A stretch of 46,353 bases of DNA from Clostridia bacterium (GCA_017444895.1 JAFSVR010000025.1:1-46353), one strand, 5' to 3'; counted from the first letter of the stretch, positions 26,058-34,158 are shown. Numbers and translations are program-made. The notes: generated from the letters alone by a model not told the origin.

Positions 26058-26877
26058 ATAAACTCATTAAAGTTGATGCATACATATCTTGCAAGTTTGT
26101 TATGTCTGATACCATCCCATCAAGGCTTGCTTGATCAAAATCACTTGCCACTGCTAAAATATAGTATGTGCGCTTAATAATAATCATTTGATGCAAACAC
26201 CTCAGCTTTTCATATCCCTCCAACGTGTTTGGATCATCAAGCATGATAAGGTTGTTGTTAATCAAATCTTCAACAGCAAGGGTGTTTATCTCTTTAATCA
26301 AAAGATCCTTTAATTGCGATTTTTTCACGGTTTCAGAAAGTGTTTTGTCAGACATAACACAATCAACGTAAGCCCCAAATTCCCAAGCATAAATGTTTGC
26401 GTTATTAGACAATGCGTCAATCGCAAACTCCTCTGCCTTATCTTTATCGCCCTTCAAATAAAGCGCAATTGTGTATTGATGATTCAGGTATGCAGAATAA
26501 TCACACACATACACATATTGCCTATTTTCTGCATTTTTTATATTTCTTTCATTAATTATATCGCAAAAATCATCAAAACCCGCCCTTTTCTGCATAACCT
26601 TGATGTATTTTACTGTTTCAGAATAGTTTTCAGCATTAATTCCACTTTCAATCAAATTATATAAATCTTCATTACTTCCAGAATGATTATACACTCTCTT
26701 ATACATATATGCTTCAGCCTTCTTCATATTAAGGTTAGCATAAAACCCAGTCATATTTTGCGGGAACAACAAACTAAAACTAATTATAACAAAAATGCCA
26801 CCAAAAACAATAACAGCCAATGTTTTAAGAACCGTTATGACAATTTCTCTTGTTAAGTTGTCTTTTGTTTCTTGCAT
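26056..26877 (-). CDS. Membrane-anchored helical protein of unknown function
   Basis: The 273-residue protein has one N-terminal membrane segment (about 17-40, LAVIVFGGIFVIISFSLLF) and an extracytoplasmic or lumenal helical domain. The pattern of Tyr, Ala and Leu at helix faces (for example QYTIALYLKGDKDKAEEFA, about 125-155) resembles TPR-like repeats; this is inference. The start at 26877 was chosen because GGGGG lies upstream of this ATG, which begins one base after the stop of the rpiB-like gene. It is therefore the third gene of the ywlE-rpiB unit. Confidence 0.7.
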   Translation of the reverse strand: MQETKDNLTREIVITVLKTLAVIVFGGIFVIISFSLLFPQNMTGFYANLNMKKAEAYMYKRVYNHSGSNEDLYNLIESGINAENYSETVKYIKVMQKRAGFDDFCDIINERNIKNAENRQYVYVCDYSAYLNHQYTIALYLKGDKDKAEEFAIDALSNNANIYAWEFGAYVDCVMSDKTLSETVKKSQLKDLLIKEINTLAVEDLINNNLIMLDDPNTLEGYEKLRCLHQMIIIKRTYYILAVASDFDQASLDGMVSDITNLQDMYASTLMSL

Positions 26878-26878
26878 T

Positions 26879-27346
26879 CTATTCCCCCACACTGCTCAAG
26901 CTGTCAACACGAGCCTTATGCCTTTCGCCCTCAAAAGGCGTTTGAGCAAAGGCTTTAATTATCTCTTCTATATTATTGGTTGGTTCCACTTTAACCTTGC
27001 CATCATCATATCCACCAGCAAAAACCAAGCAATTGGCATTTTCATGACGTCTTGCATAATAGGCTCTTTGCTTAGAATCTGCCAATACCGCCCTAACAAA
27101 GCCATATCTATTTGCAAGCATCAAAGCCCCAACCCCTGTTCCACAAATTAAAATCAAACCATCTGCAAGAGAATCTTCTTCAAACATCTTTGTTGCTCTG
27201 TTAGTTATTGCAACATAATCAACGGAAGAATCCCCAGAATTCTCAACAACAACAGCTTTTATTTTCATTTTTTTCAAAATTGCCATTAGCTCTTTGGCAA
27301 CATCTACGCCATGAACATCATAGCCAACTATCATTTTCTTAAACAT
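26879..27346 (-). CDS. rpiB: RpiB/LacAB-family sugar-phosphate isomerase, divergent
   Basis: The 155-residue protein matches the RpiB family (ribose-5-phosphate isomerase B). It has the active-site Cys in LILICGTGVGALMLANR (C68) and the ARRHENANCLVFAGG region. Two family features are altered: the N-terminal SDHAG-type loop reads YDVHGVD, and the His of the ALCHD motif is missing (AVLAD). It may act on another sugar phosphate. The neighbour order ywlE-rpiB is the same as ywlE-ywlF in Bacillus. The start overlaps ywlE by 8 bases and has GAGGGG upstream. Confidence 0.8.
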   Translation of the reverse strand: MFKKMIVGYDVHGVDVAKELMAILKKMKIKAVVVENSGDSSVDYVAITNRATKMFEEDSLADGLILICGTGVGALMLANRYGFVRAVLADSKQRAYYARRHENANCLVFAGGYDDGKVKVEPTNNIEEIIKAFAQTPFEGERHKARVDSLSSVGE

Positions 27347-27794
27347 AAACTTTCCCCTCTTTCAAAAACAATCTCATGAGCAACACACAATTTTTATATA
27401 TGCTGTTTGCTGTTTTTTGATATTCTTCAAGGCCTTTCCCATACGGATCTTCAACATTTGAGCCAACAAGTTCGTCAAAGGTTACAATCTTGTTTGCAAC
27501 GTCATATTCAAGAGAAAAAGCAACCTTGTTTTGCAAAGTCATGCAGATAACTATATCTGCCCAAGAGGCAAGGCTTTTGTCCATTTGTTTTGGCTTAAAA
27601 TGAGTTTTTATCCCTATCTCACTCAAAACTTTTTTGGCATTGTCTGAAAGTTTTGAGCCACCAACAACGTTTGTCCCACAGCTTTTAATTCCAAGCCCCT
27701 TAGCCCCACATTCTTTTGCAAGCCGTTTCAAAATATACTCAGCCATTGGGCTTCGGCAAGTATTTCCCGTGCAAACAAAAAGAACATTAAACAT
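27339..27794 (-). CDS. ywlE: Low-molecular-weight phosphatase, YwlE-like protein-arginine phosphatase
   Basis: The 151-residue protein has the LMW-PTP active-site loop CTGNTCRSP (nucleophile C8, R14) and the acid D116 in VEDPYG. Thr at the fifth position of the loop (T12) is the residue that makes Bacillus YwlE specific for phospho-arginine, so arginine phosphatase activity is likely. YwlE reverses McsB arginine phosphorylation, but mcsB is not in this window. AGAGGG precedes the ATG by seven bases. Overlaps the rpiB-like gene. Confidence 0.88.
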   Translation of the reverse strand: MFNVLFVCTGNTCRSPMAEYILKRLAKECGAKGLGIKSCGTNVVGGSKLSDNAKKVLSEIGIKTHFKPKQMDKSLASWADIVICMTLQNKVAFSLEYDVANKIVTFDELVGSNVEDPYGKGLEEYQKTANSIYKNCVLLMRLFLKEGKVYV

Positions 27795-27858
27795 CGCTTA
27801 TCCCTCTTAGTTTAATGTTATCATAAAAACACGAATAAAGTCAAACAAGAATTGAATA

Positions 27859-28014
27859 CTATCTCGTGCGTTCCTCTTGGGATTTGTTCTGCATCAGCTC
27901 ATCAATTCTATGCTTAAGCATTGTATTTTGGCGCCTAAGATAATCTATATCTTTTTGCTGAGTTGTAACCTTCCAATTAATATACTCTGCGCTTGCTTTT
28001 TTCTTTCCTTCCAT
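27859..28014 (-). CDS. Possible 51-residue coiled-coil protein
   Basis: A small frame of 51 codons starts MEGKKKASAEYINWK and ends NKSQEERTR. The middle (QQKDIDYLRRQNTMLKHRI) has a heptad-like pattern of a short coiled coil. It lies on the minus strand between ywlE and sepF and fills an otherwise empty stretch. The ribosome site (TAGGT) is weak and very close to the ATG, so translation is uncertain. I recognise no family. Confidence 0.45.
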   Translation of the reverse strand: MEGKKKASAEYINWKVTTQQKDIDYLRRQNTMLKHRIDELMQNKSQEERTR

Positions 28015-28049
28015 ACCTATAATATTTGCCTAAACCATTGATTTATGCA

Positions 28050-28079
28050 AAAAAATAAAGGCCTAGGCCTCTATTTATT
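28050..28079 (-). terminator. Terminator of sepF
   Basis: A palindrome centred on GGCCTAGGCC, extended by AAATAGA / TTTATTT on the flanks, is followed on the minus strand by a T run. It overlaps the sepF stop codon. Confidence 0.7.
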
Positions 28080-28583
28080 ATCTTCCTCAGGAACCATAAT
28101 ATTAAGCCCCTCAGGCGTCAGCAAAAAGATATTACCACTAACACGCTGAGTGCTTCCATTAAGCGCATAAACTGCCCCACTAACAAAATCTAGCATTCTT
28201 TGGGCTTCATCATCAGAAATTCCATCCAGGTTCAATATTGCAGACTCGCCCTGCTTCAAATAATCAACCAATCGCTGAACTTCCTGATAGTTCTTTGGGT
28301 AAAAGAACACAACATTTTTTGTTCCATATCCCCCCATATTCTGTTGCCCCATATATGAACTAGAACTAAATTTTTCAGCGGTATTGAATTGGTCAGGGTC
28401 AGACGCAAAAGAAGTTGGCGTTCCAACAGTTTCGCCATCTGCATAGTCTGGGCTAGCGTATTCGGCATTTTCTTTATTTTTGCCTCTGCGCTTTTTTTCT
28501 TTTCGCCCAGCACCAGAAGCAGAGGAAGCATCTTCTTCCCCCTCAAAACCCATTCCTTTCATTAGCCAGTTAAAAAGCCCCAT
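28071..28583 (-). CDS. sepF: Cell division protein SepF
   Basis: The 170-residue protein is SepF, which links FtsZ filaments to the membrane. The N-terminus MGLFNWLMKGMGF is the amphipathic membrane-binding helix. A disordered Lys/Ser/Glu linker follows (about 18-85). The conserved C-terminal domain (about 88-166) contains YPKNYQEVQRLVDYLKQG, LNLDGISDDEAQRMLDFVSG and the final NIFLLTPEGLNI. Start supported by GAGGTGAGGG. No ylm operon genes accompany it here. Confidence 0.95.
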   Translation of the reverse strand: MGLFNWLMKGMGFEGEEDASSASGAGRKEKKRRGKNKENAEYASPDYADGETVGTPTSFASDPDQFNTAEKFSSSSYMGQQNMGGYGTKNVVFFYPKNYQEVQRLVDYLKQGESAILNLDGISDDEAQRMLDFVSGAVYALNGSTQRVSGNIFLLTPEGLNIMVPEEDNK

Positions 28584-28658
28584 TAGCCCTCACCTCAATA
28601 ATATAATAACATAATTTTATTTTTTAACAAATTATTTTTAACAAATTGTCAAATATTG

Positions 28659-29393
28659 TTAGTTAATTGTTCCCTCTAAACAACTCACTGAAAGATTATA
28701 TAATTCTATCATCTTAAAGCATAAACCTTTTAATCCTGAGGATCTCTGAGGTATTGTGTCAGATGAAGCAATAAAGTTTTTAAGGTCAAATATCAGCAAA
28801 TCGCATATTTCGTTCATAACATCATCAGTTTTGCTAAACTTATAAGACAAGTCATTAGCCTTTTCAAGCCAAACAAAAATCCTGCTAAAAACCTCTGCAT
28901 CACTTAGGTTTTCCAAATCTGAATCAATCGCAACTTGTCTTAGTGCATTAAACCCATCTTCAATTAAATGAATCATGTTTAGCCAATTTTCGTTGTTTTT
29001 GACCATTTTTTGCAGTTTTTGAGGCATAATTTGCGTTTTTATTTCAACAATTCCACCGCCAGCATTCTTTCTACAAACGCTTTCTGCATCTTCTCTGTTA
29101 GTATAAATAAACGCACAAACATAATAACCCTGTTGCGAATATACATAGCCAGCCCCGCCAAGATCTTTTTGATTAGCGCTTTCAGCTTCTGCCACTGCAC
29201 TACTGTCACAAAAAGCCGTATAGTATGCATACAATGTCTGGCCACTGGCAAACAAATATTTTTTTGTCTTCAAACTGATTCCAATAATCGTTCCAAACAA
29301 AACAACGCTTATGAAAATTGCTGAAAGAACAATCAGCATTGAGTTTTTATAAAACGTTTTTGCACCCCTATGTTTTGTCATACTTTCTTGCAA
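28659..29393 (-). CDS. Membrane-anchored protein of unknown function divergent from groES
   Basis: The 244-residue protein has one N-terminal membrane segment (about 18-42) and an outside domain. A stretch GAGYVYSQQGYYVCAFIYTNREDAESVC (about 80-107, shown to give the pattern only in part) looks like one repeat of a SPOR-type domain; this is tentative. The rest is helical. The start could be TTG at 29393 or ATG at 29381. Upstream lies a mirror-image element shared with groES, so the two genes may be controlled together. Confidence 0.6.
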   Translation of the reverse strand: MQESMTKHRGAKTFYKNSMLIVLSAIFISVVLFGTIIGISLKTKKYLFASGQTLYAYYTAFCDSSAVAEAESANQKDLGGAGYVYSQQGYYVCAFIYTNREDAESVCRKNAGGGIVEIKTQIMPQKLQKMVKNNENWLNMIHLIEDGFNALRQVAIDSDLENLSDAEVFSRIFVWLEKANDLSYKFSKTDDVMNEICDLLIFDLKNFIASSDTIPQRSSGLKGLCFKMIELYNLSVSCLEGTIN

Positions 29394-29424
29394 TTTGAAT
29401 CATCCCCCACTTAAAATGGATTCG

Positions 29425-29524
29425 CTTGGTAAAGTCTATGCCAAAATGAGTGTGGTATGCCATCATATGACAAACCCCTTCATATATTGGCAATATTCTT
29501 CTTTTGGCATAAGACAATACCAAG
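29425..29524. repeat. 100-base mirror-image regulatory region between groES and a divergent gene
   Basis: The outer arms 29425-29446 and 29502-29524 are inverted copies of TTTTGGCATA(A)GACNNTACCAAG, with only one indel and two mismatches. Inside each arm is another TGGCA box preceded by TCATAT. The result is four TGGCA boxes, two facing each gene. No CIRCE element is present. This may be an operator set or a pair of identical promoters of an alternative sigma factor; the sequence does not decide. Confidence 0.75.
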
Positions 29525-29551
29525 TAAAATTAAAAGAAAGGAGAACTATAT

Positions 29552-29842
29552 ATGAAAATTCAACCATTATTTGATCGCGTTTTGCTCAAGCCCATTGAAA
29601 GCAAAGAGAATCGGGCGAGTGGTCTAATCCTTCCAGAGTCAACAAGTGAACGGCCAAGACTTGGCGTTGTTGTTGCTCTTGGTGACGGCGGAGAAACCGA
29701 TGGAAAACCAACTAAAATGTATGTTAAAGAAAATGATATTGCCCTATTTTCACGCTATGGCGGAATAGATGTTAAAATTGACGAGGAGGACTATGTTATA
29801 GTTCGTCAAACTGACATTTTAGCAATTATGGAGGAAAACTAG
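29552..29842 (+). CDS. groES: Co-chaperonin GroES
   Basis: The 96-residue protein is GroES, the lid of the GroEL chaperonin. It begins IQPLFDRVLLKPIES, contains the mobile-loop region ENRASGLILPESTSERP, and has the IALFSRYGGIDVKIDEEDYVI segment. AAAGGAG lies upstream of the ATG. It is followed one base later by groEL. Regulation is unusual because the normal CIRCE operator is missing and the mirror-image element at 29425-29524 takes its place. Confidence 0.97.
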   Translation: MKIQPLFDRVLLKPIESKENRASGLILPESTSERPRLGVVVALGDGGETDGKPTKMYVKENDIALFSRYGGIDVKIDEEDYVIVRQTDILAIMEEN

Positions 29843-29843
29843 A

Positions 29844-31427
29844 ATGCCAAAGGCAATTATTTTTGGAAGAGAATCAAGAGAAGCGCTTAAAAAAGGGGTC
29901 GAAACGCTTTCTAGTTCAGTCAAAATCACATTAGGGCCAAGAGGACGAAACGCCGTTCTTGCAAAACCATATAGCTCTCCCCTAATAACCAATGATGGCG
30001 TTACAATTGCTAAAGAAATTGAGCTTAAAAACCCTTTTGAAAACGTTGGGGCAAACCTTGTTAAGGAGGTTAGCATCAAAACTAACGACACCGCAGGAGA
30101 TGGAACAACAACAGCAGTAGTTCTCGCGGAATCTATTTTTGCTGATGGTCTTGAAGCCATAAATCAAGGAGCAAGCCCAGTATTTCTTAAAAGTGGCATT
30201 GAAAAAGCAACTTCTGAAATAATAAAAAACATAAAGGCAATGAGCAAGCCAATCAACAGCAAAGAAGAAATTAAGCAAGTTGCAACCATTTCTTCTGCAA
30301 GCCAAGAAGTTGGAGAACTCATTGCCGAAGCAGTTAGCATTATTGGCGAAGATGGAGTCATAACAACAAGCGAATCTAACACCGAAAAAACCGAGCTTTC
30401 TGTTGTTGAAGGAATGCAGATAGATAGAGGATATATCAGCCCATATATGAACGAAAATGGCGACCAGCAAATTATTCTTCAAAGCCCTAAAATTCTTATA
30501 ACAGACAAAAAGCTCACAACGGCTAGCGATGTTTTGCCAATAATGGAAAAAGTTGCCTCGTCTTCATCCCCATTGCTTATTATTGCCGAAGACGTTGAAG
30601 GCGAAGCCCTGGCAACAATAATCTTAAATAAAGTTAGGGGCATATTCAACTGCGTTGCCATAAAAGCCCCATCTTTTGGGCAAAAACGCCTTTCTATTAT
30701 GTCTGACATAGCTGTTTTAACAGGTGCCAAATTCATATCAAAAGACTATGGTGAAGATATAAAAAACATAAGCATTGAAAAACTGGGTTCTGCAAAGACG
30801 GTTAAAATTTCAAAAGACTCAACAACCATCATTGATGGGGCTGGAAATGCTGACGAAATTGAAGCCAGAAAAACGCAAATTCGCTCGCAAATTGCAGAAA
30901 ATCCTGACGATTTTGACAAAACAACCCTTGAAGAGCGTTTAAGCAAACTAGGAAAAGGTGTTGCCGTAATTAAAGTTGGCGCTTTCAGCGAAGTTGAACT
31001 CAAAGAAAAGAAATTGCGAATTGAAGATGCCTTATCTGCAACAAAATCAGCAAGAGAAATGGGCATAATCATAGGTGGAGGTTCTGCCCTATTAAAAATA
31101 CAAAGCCAATTAAAAGAGTTCCCCGCCACGCTTTCTAATGATGAAAAGTTGGGGGCGCAAATTGTAATCAACGCCCTTTCTGCCCCAATTAAACAAATTT
31201 GTGCAAATGCTGGTGTTTCTGCCGAAGAAGTTATCAAAACCATATCCGAAAACAAAAACAGAAACCATGGATTTGATGCCAAAAACCTTTCATATTGCGA
31301 TATGTTTGAATCAGGCATTATTGACCCTGCATATGTTACAATATCTGCTCTATCCAATGCATCAAGCGTTTGTGCAACAATGCTTACAACTGAGGTCGTC
31401 ATAACTGATGAACAAAAGTCAGATTAA
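29844..31427 (+). CDS. groEL: Chaperonin GroEL
   Basis: The 527-residue protein is GroEL. It has ATP-site motifs LGPRGRNAVL (30-39) and NDTAGDGTTTAVV (81-93), the apical domain (about 190-375) and GGGSALLKIQ near 408. The protein ends TEVVITDEQKSD and lacks the Gly-Gly-Met tail found in many bacterial GroELs. Otherwise length and motifs are normal. The second gene of groES-groEL, with GGAGG in the groES end. Confidence 0.97.
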   Translation: MPKAIIFGRESREALKKGVETLSSSVKITLGPRGRNAVLAKPYSSPLITNDGVTIAKEIELKNPFENVGANLVKEVSIKTNDTAGDGTTTAVVLAESIFADGLEAINQGASPVFLKSGIEKATSEIIKNIKAMSKPINSKEEIKQVATISSASQEVGELIAEAVSIIGEDGVITTSESNTEKTELSVVEGMQIDRGYISPYMNENGDQQIILQSPKILITDKKLTTASDVLPIMEKVASSSSPLLIIAEDVEGEALATIILNKVRGIFNCVAIKAPSFGQKRLSIMSDIAVLTGAKFISKDYGEDIKNISIEKLGSAKTVKISKDSTTIIDGAGNADEIEARKTQIRSQIAENPDDFDKTTLEERLSKLGKGVAVIKVGAFSEVELKEKKLRIEDALSATKSAREMGIIIGGGSALLKIQSQLKEFPATLSNDEKLGAQIVINALSAPIKQICANAGVSAEEVIKTISENKNRNHGFDAKNLSYCDMFESGIIDPAYVTISALSNASSVCATMLTTEVVITDEQKSD

Positions 31428-31440
31428 ACCTCATCAAAAA

Positions 31441-31465
31441 AGCCCCTATCGGGGCTCTTTTTTAT
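31441..31465 (+). terminator. Terminator of groES-groEL
   Basis: Stem AGCCCC / GGGGCT with a TATC loop (31441-31456) is followed by CTTTTTTAT and preceded by an A run, so it may also serve the convergent gene. Confidence 0.85.
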
Positions 31466-31473
31466 GTTTCAAA

Positions 31474-32130
31474 TTAATTATCCTTTAAGAGGTCTTTCAT
31501 TATTTTTTCCAAACTATCAGTTGGATTAAGTGCTTCTTCAAAATCAAAAAGCGCTTCTTTTTTCTCTTTTTCCTTTTGTTCTTTCTTATGCTTCAAGAAT
31601 GTTTCAATTGTATCTTCTTCTTTCCTTGGCCTTCCTCGTTTTCTTTCTCCCAAACTGACTTTTGTATATTCATATAAAGAAAGCAACTTTAAGTATCTCT
31701 CTTCAAGCTTCTTTTCGTCATTTGATATATCCTCTGCCTTCTCTTGCGCATCGAGATCTGGCGTCTGCGTCACATCTTGTGAAAAAGACTTAATGGATTC
31801 AATTATATCTTCCAACTTAACAAGGTCTTCATCTTCAAGCTCTTCTTTACCTTTAATGCTTTCAAAGAAATCTTCAAGGTTTTCAATCTCAAGTGCCAAT
31901 CGAACATTAACGATATTCTCAAGATATTTGTTGCGTTTTTGATATTTTTCAATTGCAGTTGCAACATCAACCTCGTGCTTATCAGTTTCATCAAGTTGCT
32001 TTTGAAGCCTTATTATTTCCCCTTTAAGTTCAGAAATCTTATCTCGCTGTTTTGCAATTTTAATTTCACTTTCAGCAAGCATTTCCTTAACTTTATCATC
32101 AAACTCTCTTTGCGTATATAACTCTTCCAT
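31474..32130 (-). CDS. Coiled-coil protein with AT-hook-like motif
   Basis: The 218-residue protein is charged and mostly helical. Residues about 10-75 form a long coiled coil (KIAKQRDKISELKGEII and similar). A KRGRPRKEE sequence (164-172) is an AT-hook-type minor-groove-binding motif, followed by a Lys/Glu-rich tail. This suggests DNA association, but I recognise no family. It begins one base after the lgt stop and is probably in the same transcript. Confidence 0.65.
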   Translation of the reverse strand: MEELYTQREFDDKVKEMLAESEIKIAKQRDKISELKGEIIRLQKQLDETDKHEVDVATAIEKYQKRNKYLENIVNVRLALEIENLEDFFESIKGKEELEDEDLVKLEDIIESIKSFSQDVTQTPDLDAQEKAEDISNDEKKLEERYLKLLSLYEYTKVSLGERKRGRPRKEEDTIETFLKHKKEQKEKEKKEALFDFEEALNPTDSLEKIMKDLLKDN

Positions 32131-32131
32131 A

Positions 32132-32914
32132 TTATGCTTTCTCCACTTGTGTTTTTGCTTTCTTTTGCGATATAACCATCCAAATCACAATTGAAATACC
32201 TGCTAGTATAAACAAAACTGAAATCAATTGAGAAATTGGAACATTGCCCCATTTAAGAACATACTGCTTATCCCTGAAACTTTCAAGAATACTGCGTATA
32301 ACTCCGTAATAGATTAAATATGTTGCCGTGCAGATGCCTGTTTTTTTGGTTTTGAAATATAGAATCATTAAAATTGTAAAACCTATCAAATTCAAAACAA
32401 ACTCATAGAAAAACAATGCCATGTGCCACTGCCCATCAACTAAAACACTAACAGGGAAAAACTGCCAACTTGCATCACTGATAATTTTGCCATAAACCTC
32501 TTGATTAGCAAAATTTCCCCATCGTCCAATCGCCTGCGCAAGAATCAGAACAGGAACAATAAGGTCGCCAATTTTAAGAAAGTTATATTTCTTTACAGCA
32601 CACAAAATGGTGATGCCAATAACTCCACCTAAAATGGCGCCAATAATGCTCATTCCACCTTCCCTAAACTTAAAGAAATCTGCAATTGTTGTTCCAGGAT
32701 CAAAAATAACAGAAAACAACCTCGCACAGATTATACCCAAAGGAATTATTGCCAAAAAAATATCAATTGGCAAGTCTTTTGGAAGCCCCTTAACTTTAAG
32801 CAAGGCAAACGACAAAGCAAAGGCAATCAAAATGCTTGTTGCAATTATAATCCCATACCAATATATATCAACCGTCCCTATCGTGAACGCAACTCGGCCT
32901 AATATTTCATTCAT
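32132..32914 (-). CDS. lgt: Prolipoprotein diacylglyceryl transferase Lgt
   Basis: The 260-residue membrane enzyme attaches diacylglycerol to the lipobox Cys of prolipoproteins. The signature GRWGNFANQEVYG is present, with YWYGIIIA, ARLFSVIFD and EGGMSIIGAILGG in the expected order and about seven membrane segments. The start was set at the ATG at 32914 (MNEILGRVAFTIG), which matches the family N-terminus. There is no ribosome site, and the -10 box ends only six bases before it. The next gene downstream is the AT-hook-like coiled-coil protein. Confidence 0.94.
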   Translation of the reverse strand: MNEILGRVAFTIGTVDIYWYGIIIATSILIAFALSFALLKVKGLPKDLPIDIFLAIIPLGIICARLFSVIFDPGTTIADFFKFREGGMSIIGAILGGVIGITILCAVKKYNFLKIGDLIVPVLILAQAIGRWGNFANQEVYGKIISDASWQFFPVSVLVDGQWHMALFFYEFVLNLIGFTILMILYFKTKKTGICTATYLIYYGVIRSILESFRDKQYVLKWGNVPISQLISVLFILAGISIVIWMVISQKKAKTQVEKA

Positions 32915-32920
32915 AATATA

Positions 32921-32950
32921 ATTATATATCACGACCAAAAATTTAGTCAA
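32921..32950 (-). promoter_or_regulatory. Promoter immediately upstream of lgt (leaderless transcript predicted)
   Basis: On the minus strand TTGACT (32945-32950), 18-base spacer, TATAAT (32921-32926), then TATATT and the ATG. Transcription should start at or next to the A of the start codon. Confidence 0.7.
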
Positions 32951-32951
32951 T

Positions 32952-32976
32952 AAAAAAGCACCCTTCTGGGTGCTTT
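32952..32976 (-). terminator. Terminator of the coiled-coil membrane protein gene
   Basis: Perfect stem GCACCC / GGGTGC with a four-base loop (32958-32973), followed on the minus strand by TTTTTT. It abuts the lgt promoter. Confidence 0.88.
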
Positions 32977-32988
32977 TAATATGCTATT

Positions 32989-34104
32989 TTATCTTCTTGG
33001 AGCAGCATCATCATCGTGCGTATGAGTAGATTCTGAAAGGCCAGGAGTATGCCCCATGTCTTCACCTTGATAAGAAGTGTCTTCTTCTTGATTATCAGAA
33101 ACGCCAGTTGCGCCATTTCCTGATTGTTCAGTTGAAATCTGAGTTTGTGAAGAAGTGTTCTGCAATGCTTGGAGTTGAAGTTTAAGTTGATCATTTTCTT
33201 CTTTATAATGAACAAGGTCTTCGTTTAACCCCTCAATTGCTTCTTGTGCTGCTGCTAGGTCTTGTTGTGCTTGATCTCTTTCTGCACCAGCAGTTGCAAT
33301 TTTTTCTTCAAGAACCGCAACAAGTTCGGCAGGTGTTTGAACCCCATATTGATCCATCTTGTCTGCAATTTCGTTATAATAGTTCTCAAATTGAACTAAT
33401 CTATCAACTTCATTTGCAAGGTTCGTAAGCTCGTTTCTATAACCATCAACAAGAGCGCCCCACTGTTTTGCTTGAGCAATCTTTGTATCATCTGATTTTG
33501 CAATAGATGCAATATCATTCTTAAGACCTGTAAATGCTTCTTTAGACATTTCAAGAGCGGCCTTAAGCCCATCTTGAGCACTAACAGCACTTAGGTTATT
33601 GATAAGGGCATCAAGAGATGTTGTTAATCCTTCATTTTCTGCAAGAGCATCTTTCAAAGCTTCCTCATTAGCAGCGGCTGTAATTACATATGCTTTAACA
33701 ACAGTTTCAACATTTTGAAGCCACTCAACTTGATCATTAGTTCCCTCTTCTAGTTCGTCCATGTTTGGAACAACATTCTTAATTGTTGAGAAAAGTATTG
33801 GAAGAATTGAATCGTTCAAATTTTGATATTTTGTCTGCAATTCATCGTACATGCTTTTAACAACATAATTAGCATTAAGGTCTTCCTTGCTGATGTAATC
33901 AACATATTTGCTTCTTTCATCTTCTCTTGCAAGTCTTGCGGCTTCATCAGCCTTGCCATTCATGATGCTGCTTGTTGCAACATTAGCCCCAACAACGCCA
34001 CCAAAAAGAATTCCAGCAGCAACACCAAGCGTTATCCCAATTTTAGCCCCTTTGGAATTATCGCTCCAACGCTTGCCACCGTTATTTGCTTTATAAACTG
34101 CCAT
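32989..34104 (-). CDS. Membrane-anchored extracytoplasmic coiled-coil protein
   Basis: The 371-residue protein has a short basic N-terminus, one Gly/Ala-rich membrane segment (about 22-47, GVAAGILFGGVVGANVA) and a long helical outside domain. Clear coiled coil lies at about 265-325 (RDQAQQDLAAAQEAIEGLNE), followed by a low-complexity tail rich in Ser, Gln, Thr and His/Asp (about 330-371). No enzymatic domain is seen. The start at 34104 has GGGGAGG eight bases upstream, and the promoter is consensus-like, so high expression is likely. It may be a structural envelope protein; this is inference. Confidence 0.72.
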   Translation of the reverse strand: MAVYKANNGGKRWSDNSKGAKIGITLGVAAGILFGGVVGANVATSSIMNGKADEAARLAREDERSKYVDYISKEDLNANYVVKSMYDELQTKYQNLNDSILPILFSTIKNVVPNMDELEEGTNDQVEWLQNVETVVKAYVITAAANEEALKDALAENEGLTTSLDALINNLSAVSAQDGLKAALEMSKEAFTGLKNDIASIAKSDDTKIAQAKQWGALVDGYRNELTNLANEVDRLVQFENYYNEIADKMDQYGVQTPAELVAVLEEKIATAGAERDQAQQDLAAAQEAIEGLNEDLVHYKEENDQLKLQLQALQNTSSQTQISTEQSGNGATGVSDNQEEDTSYQGEDMGHTPGLSESTHTHDDDAAPRR

Positions 34105-34158
34105 TATTTTTTCCTCCCCATCCAAAAACTTCAAGGTATCCTTTTTTAAGTTCGATTA

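Noticed and set aside
29425..29524. Transposon remnant (MITE)
   Set aside because: The region is an inverted repeat, but it has no target-site duplication that I can see, and the arms sit symmetrically at promoter distance from two divergent genes, which fits regulation better.
29400..29552. CIRCE (HrcA operator) upstream of groES
   Set aside because: Looked for TTAGCACTC-N9-GAGTGCTAA; only a lone GAGTG is present, without its partner arm.
30746..31402. Minus-strand open frame of 218 codons inside groEL
   Set aside because: It is antisense to a confidently identified groEL and its product has no recognisable domain.
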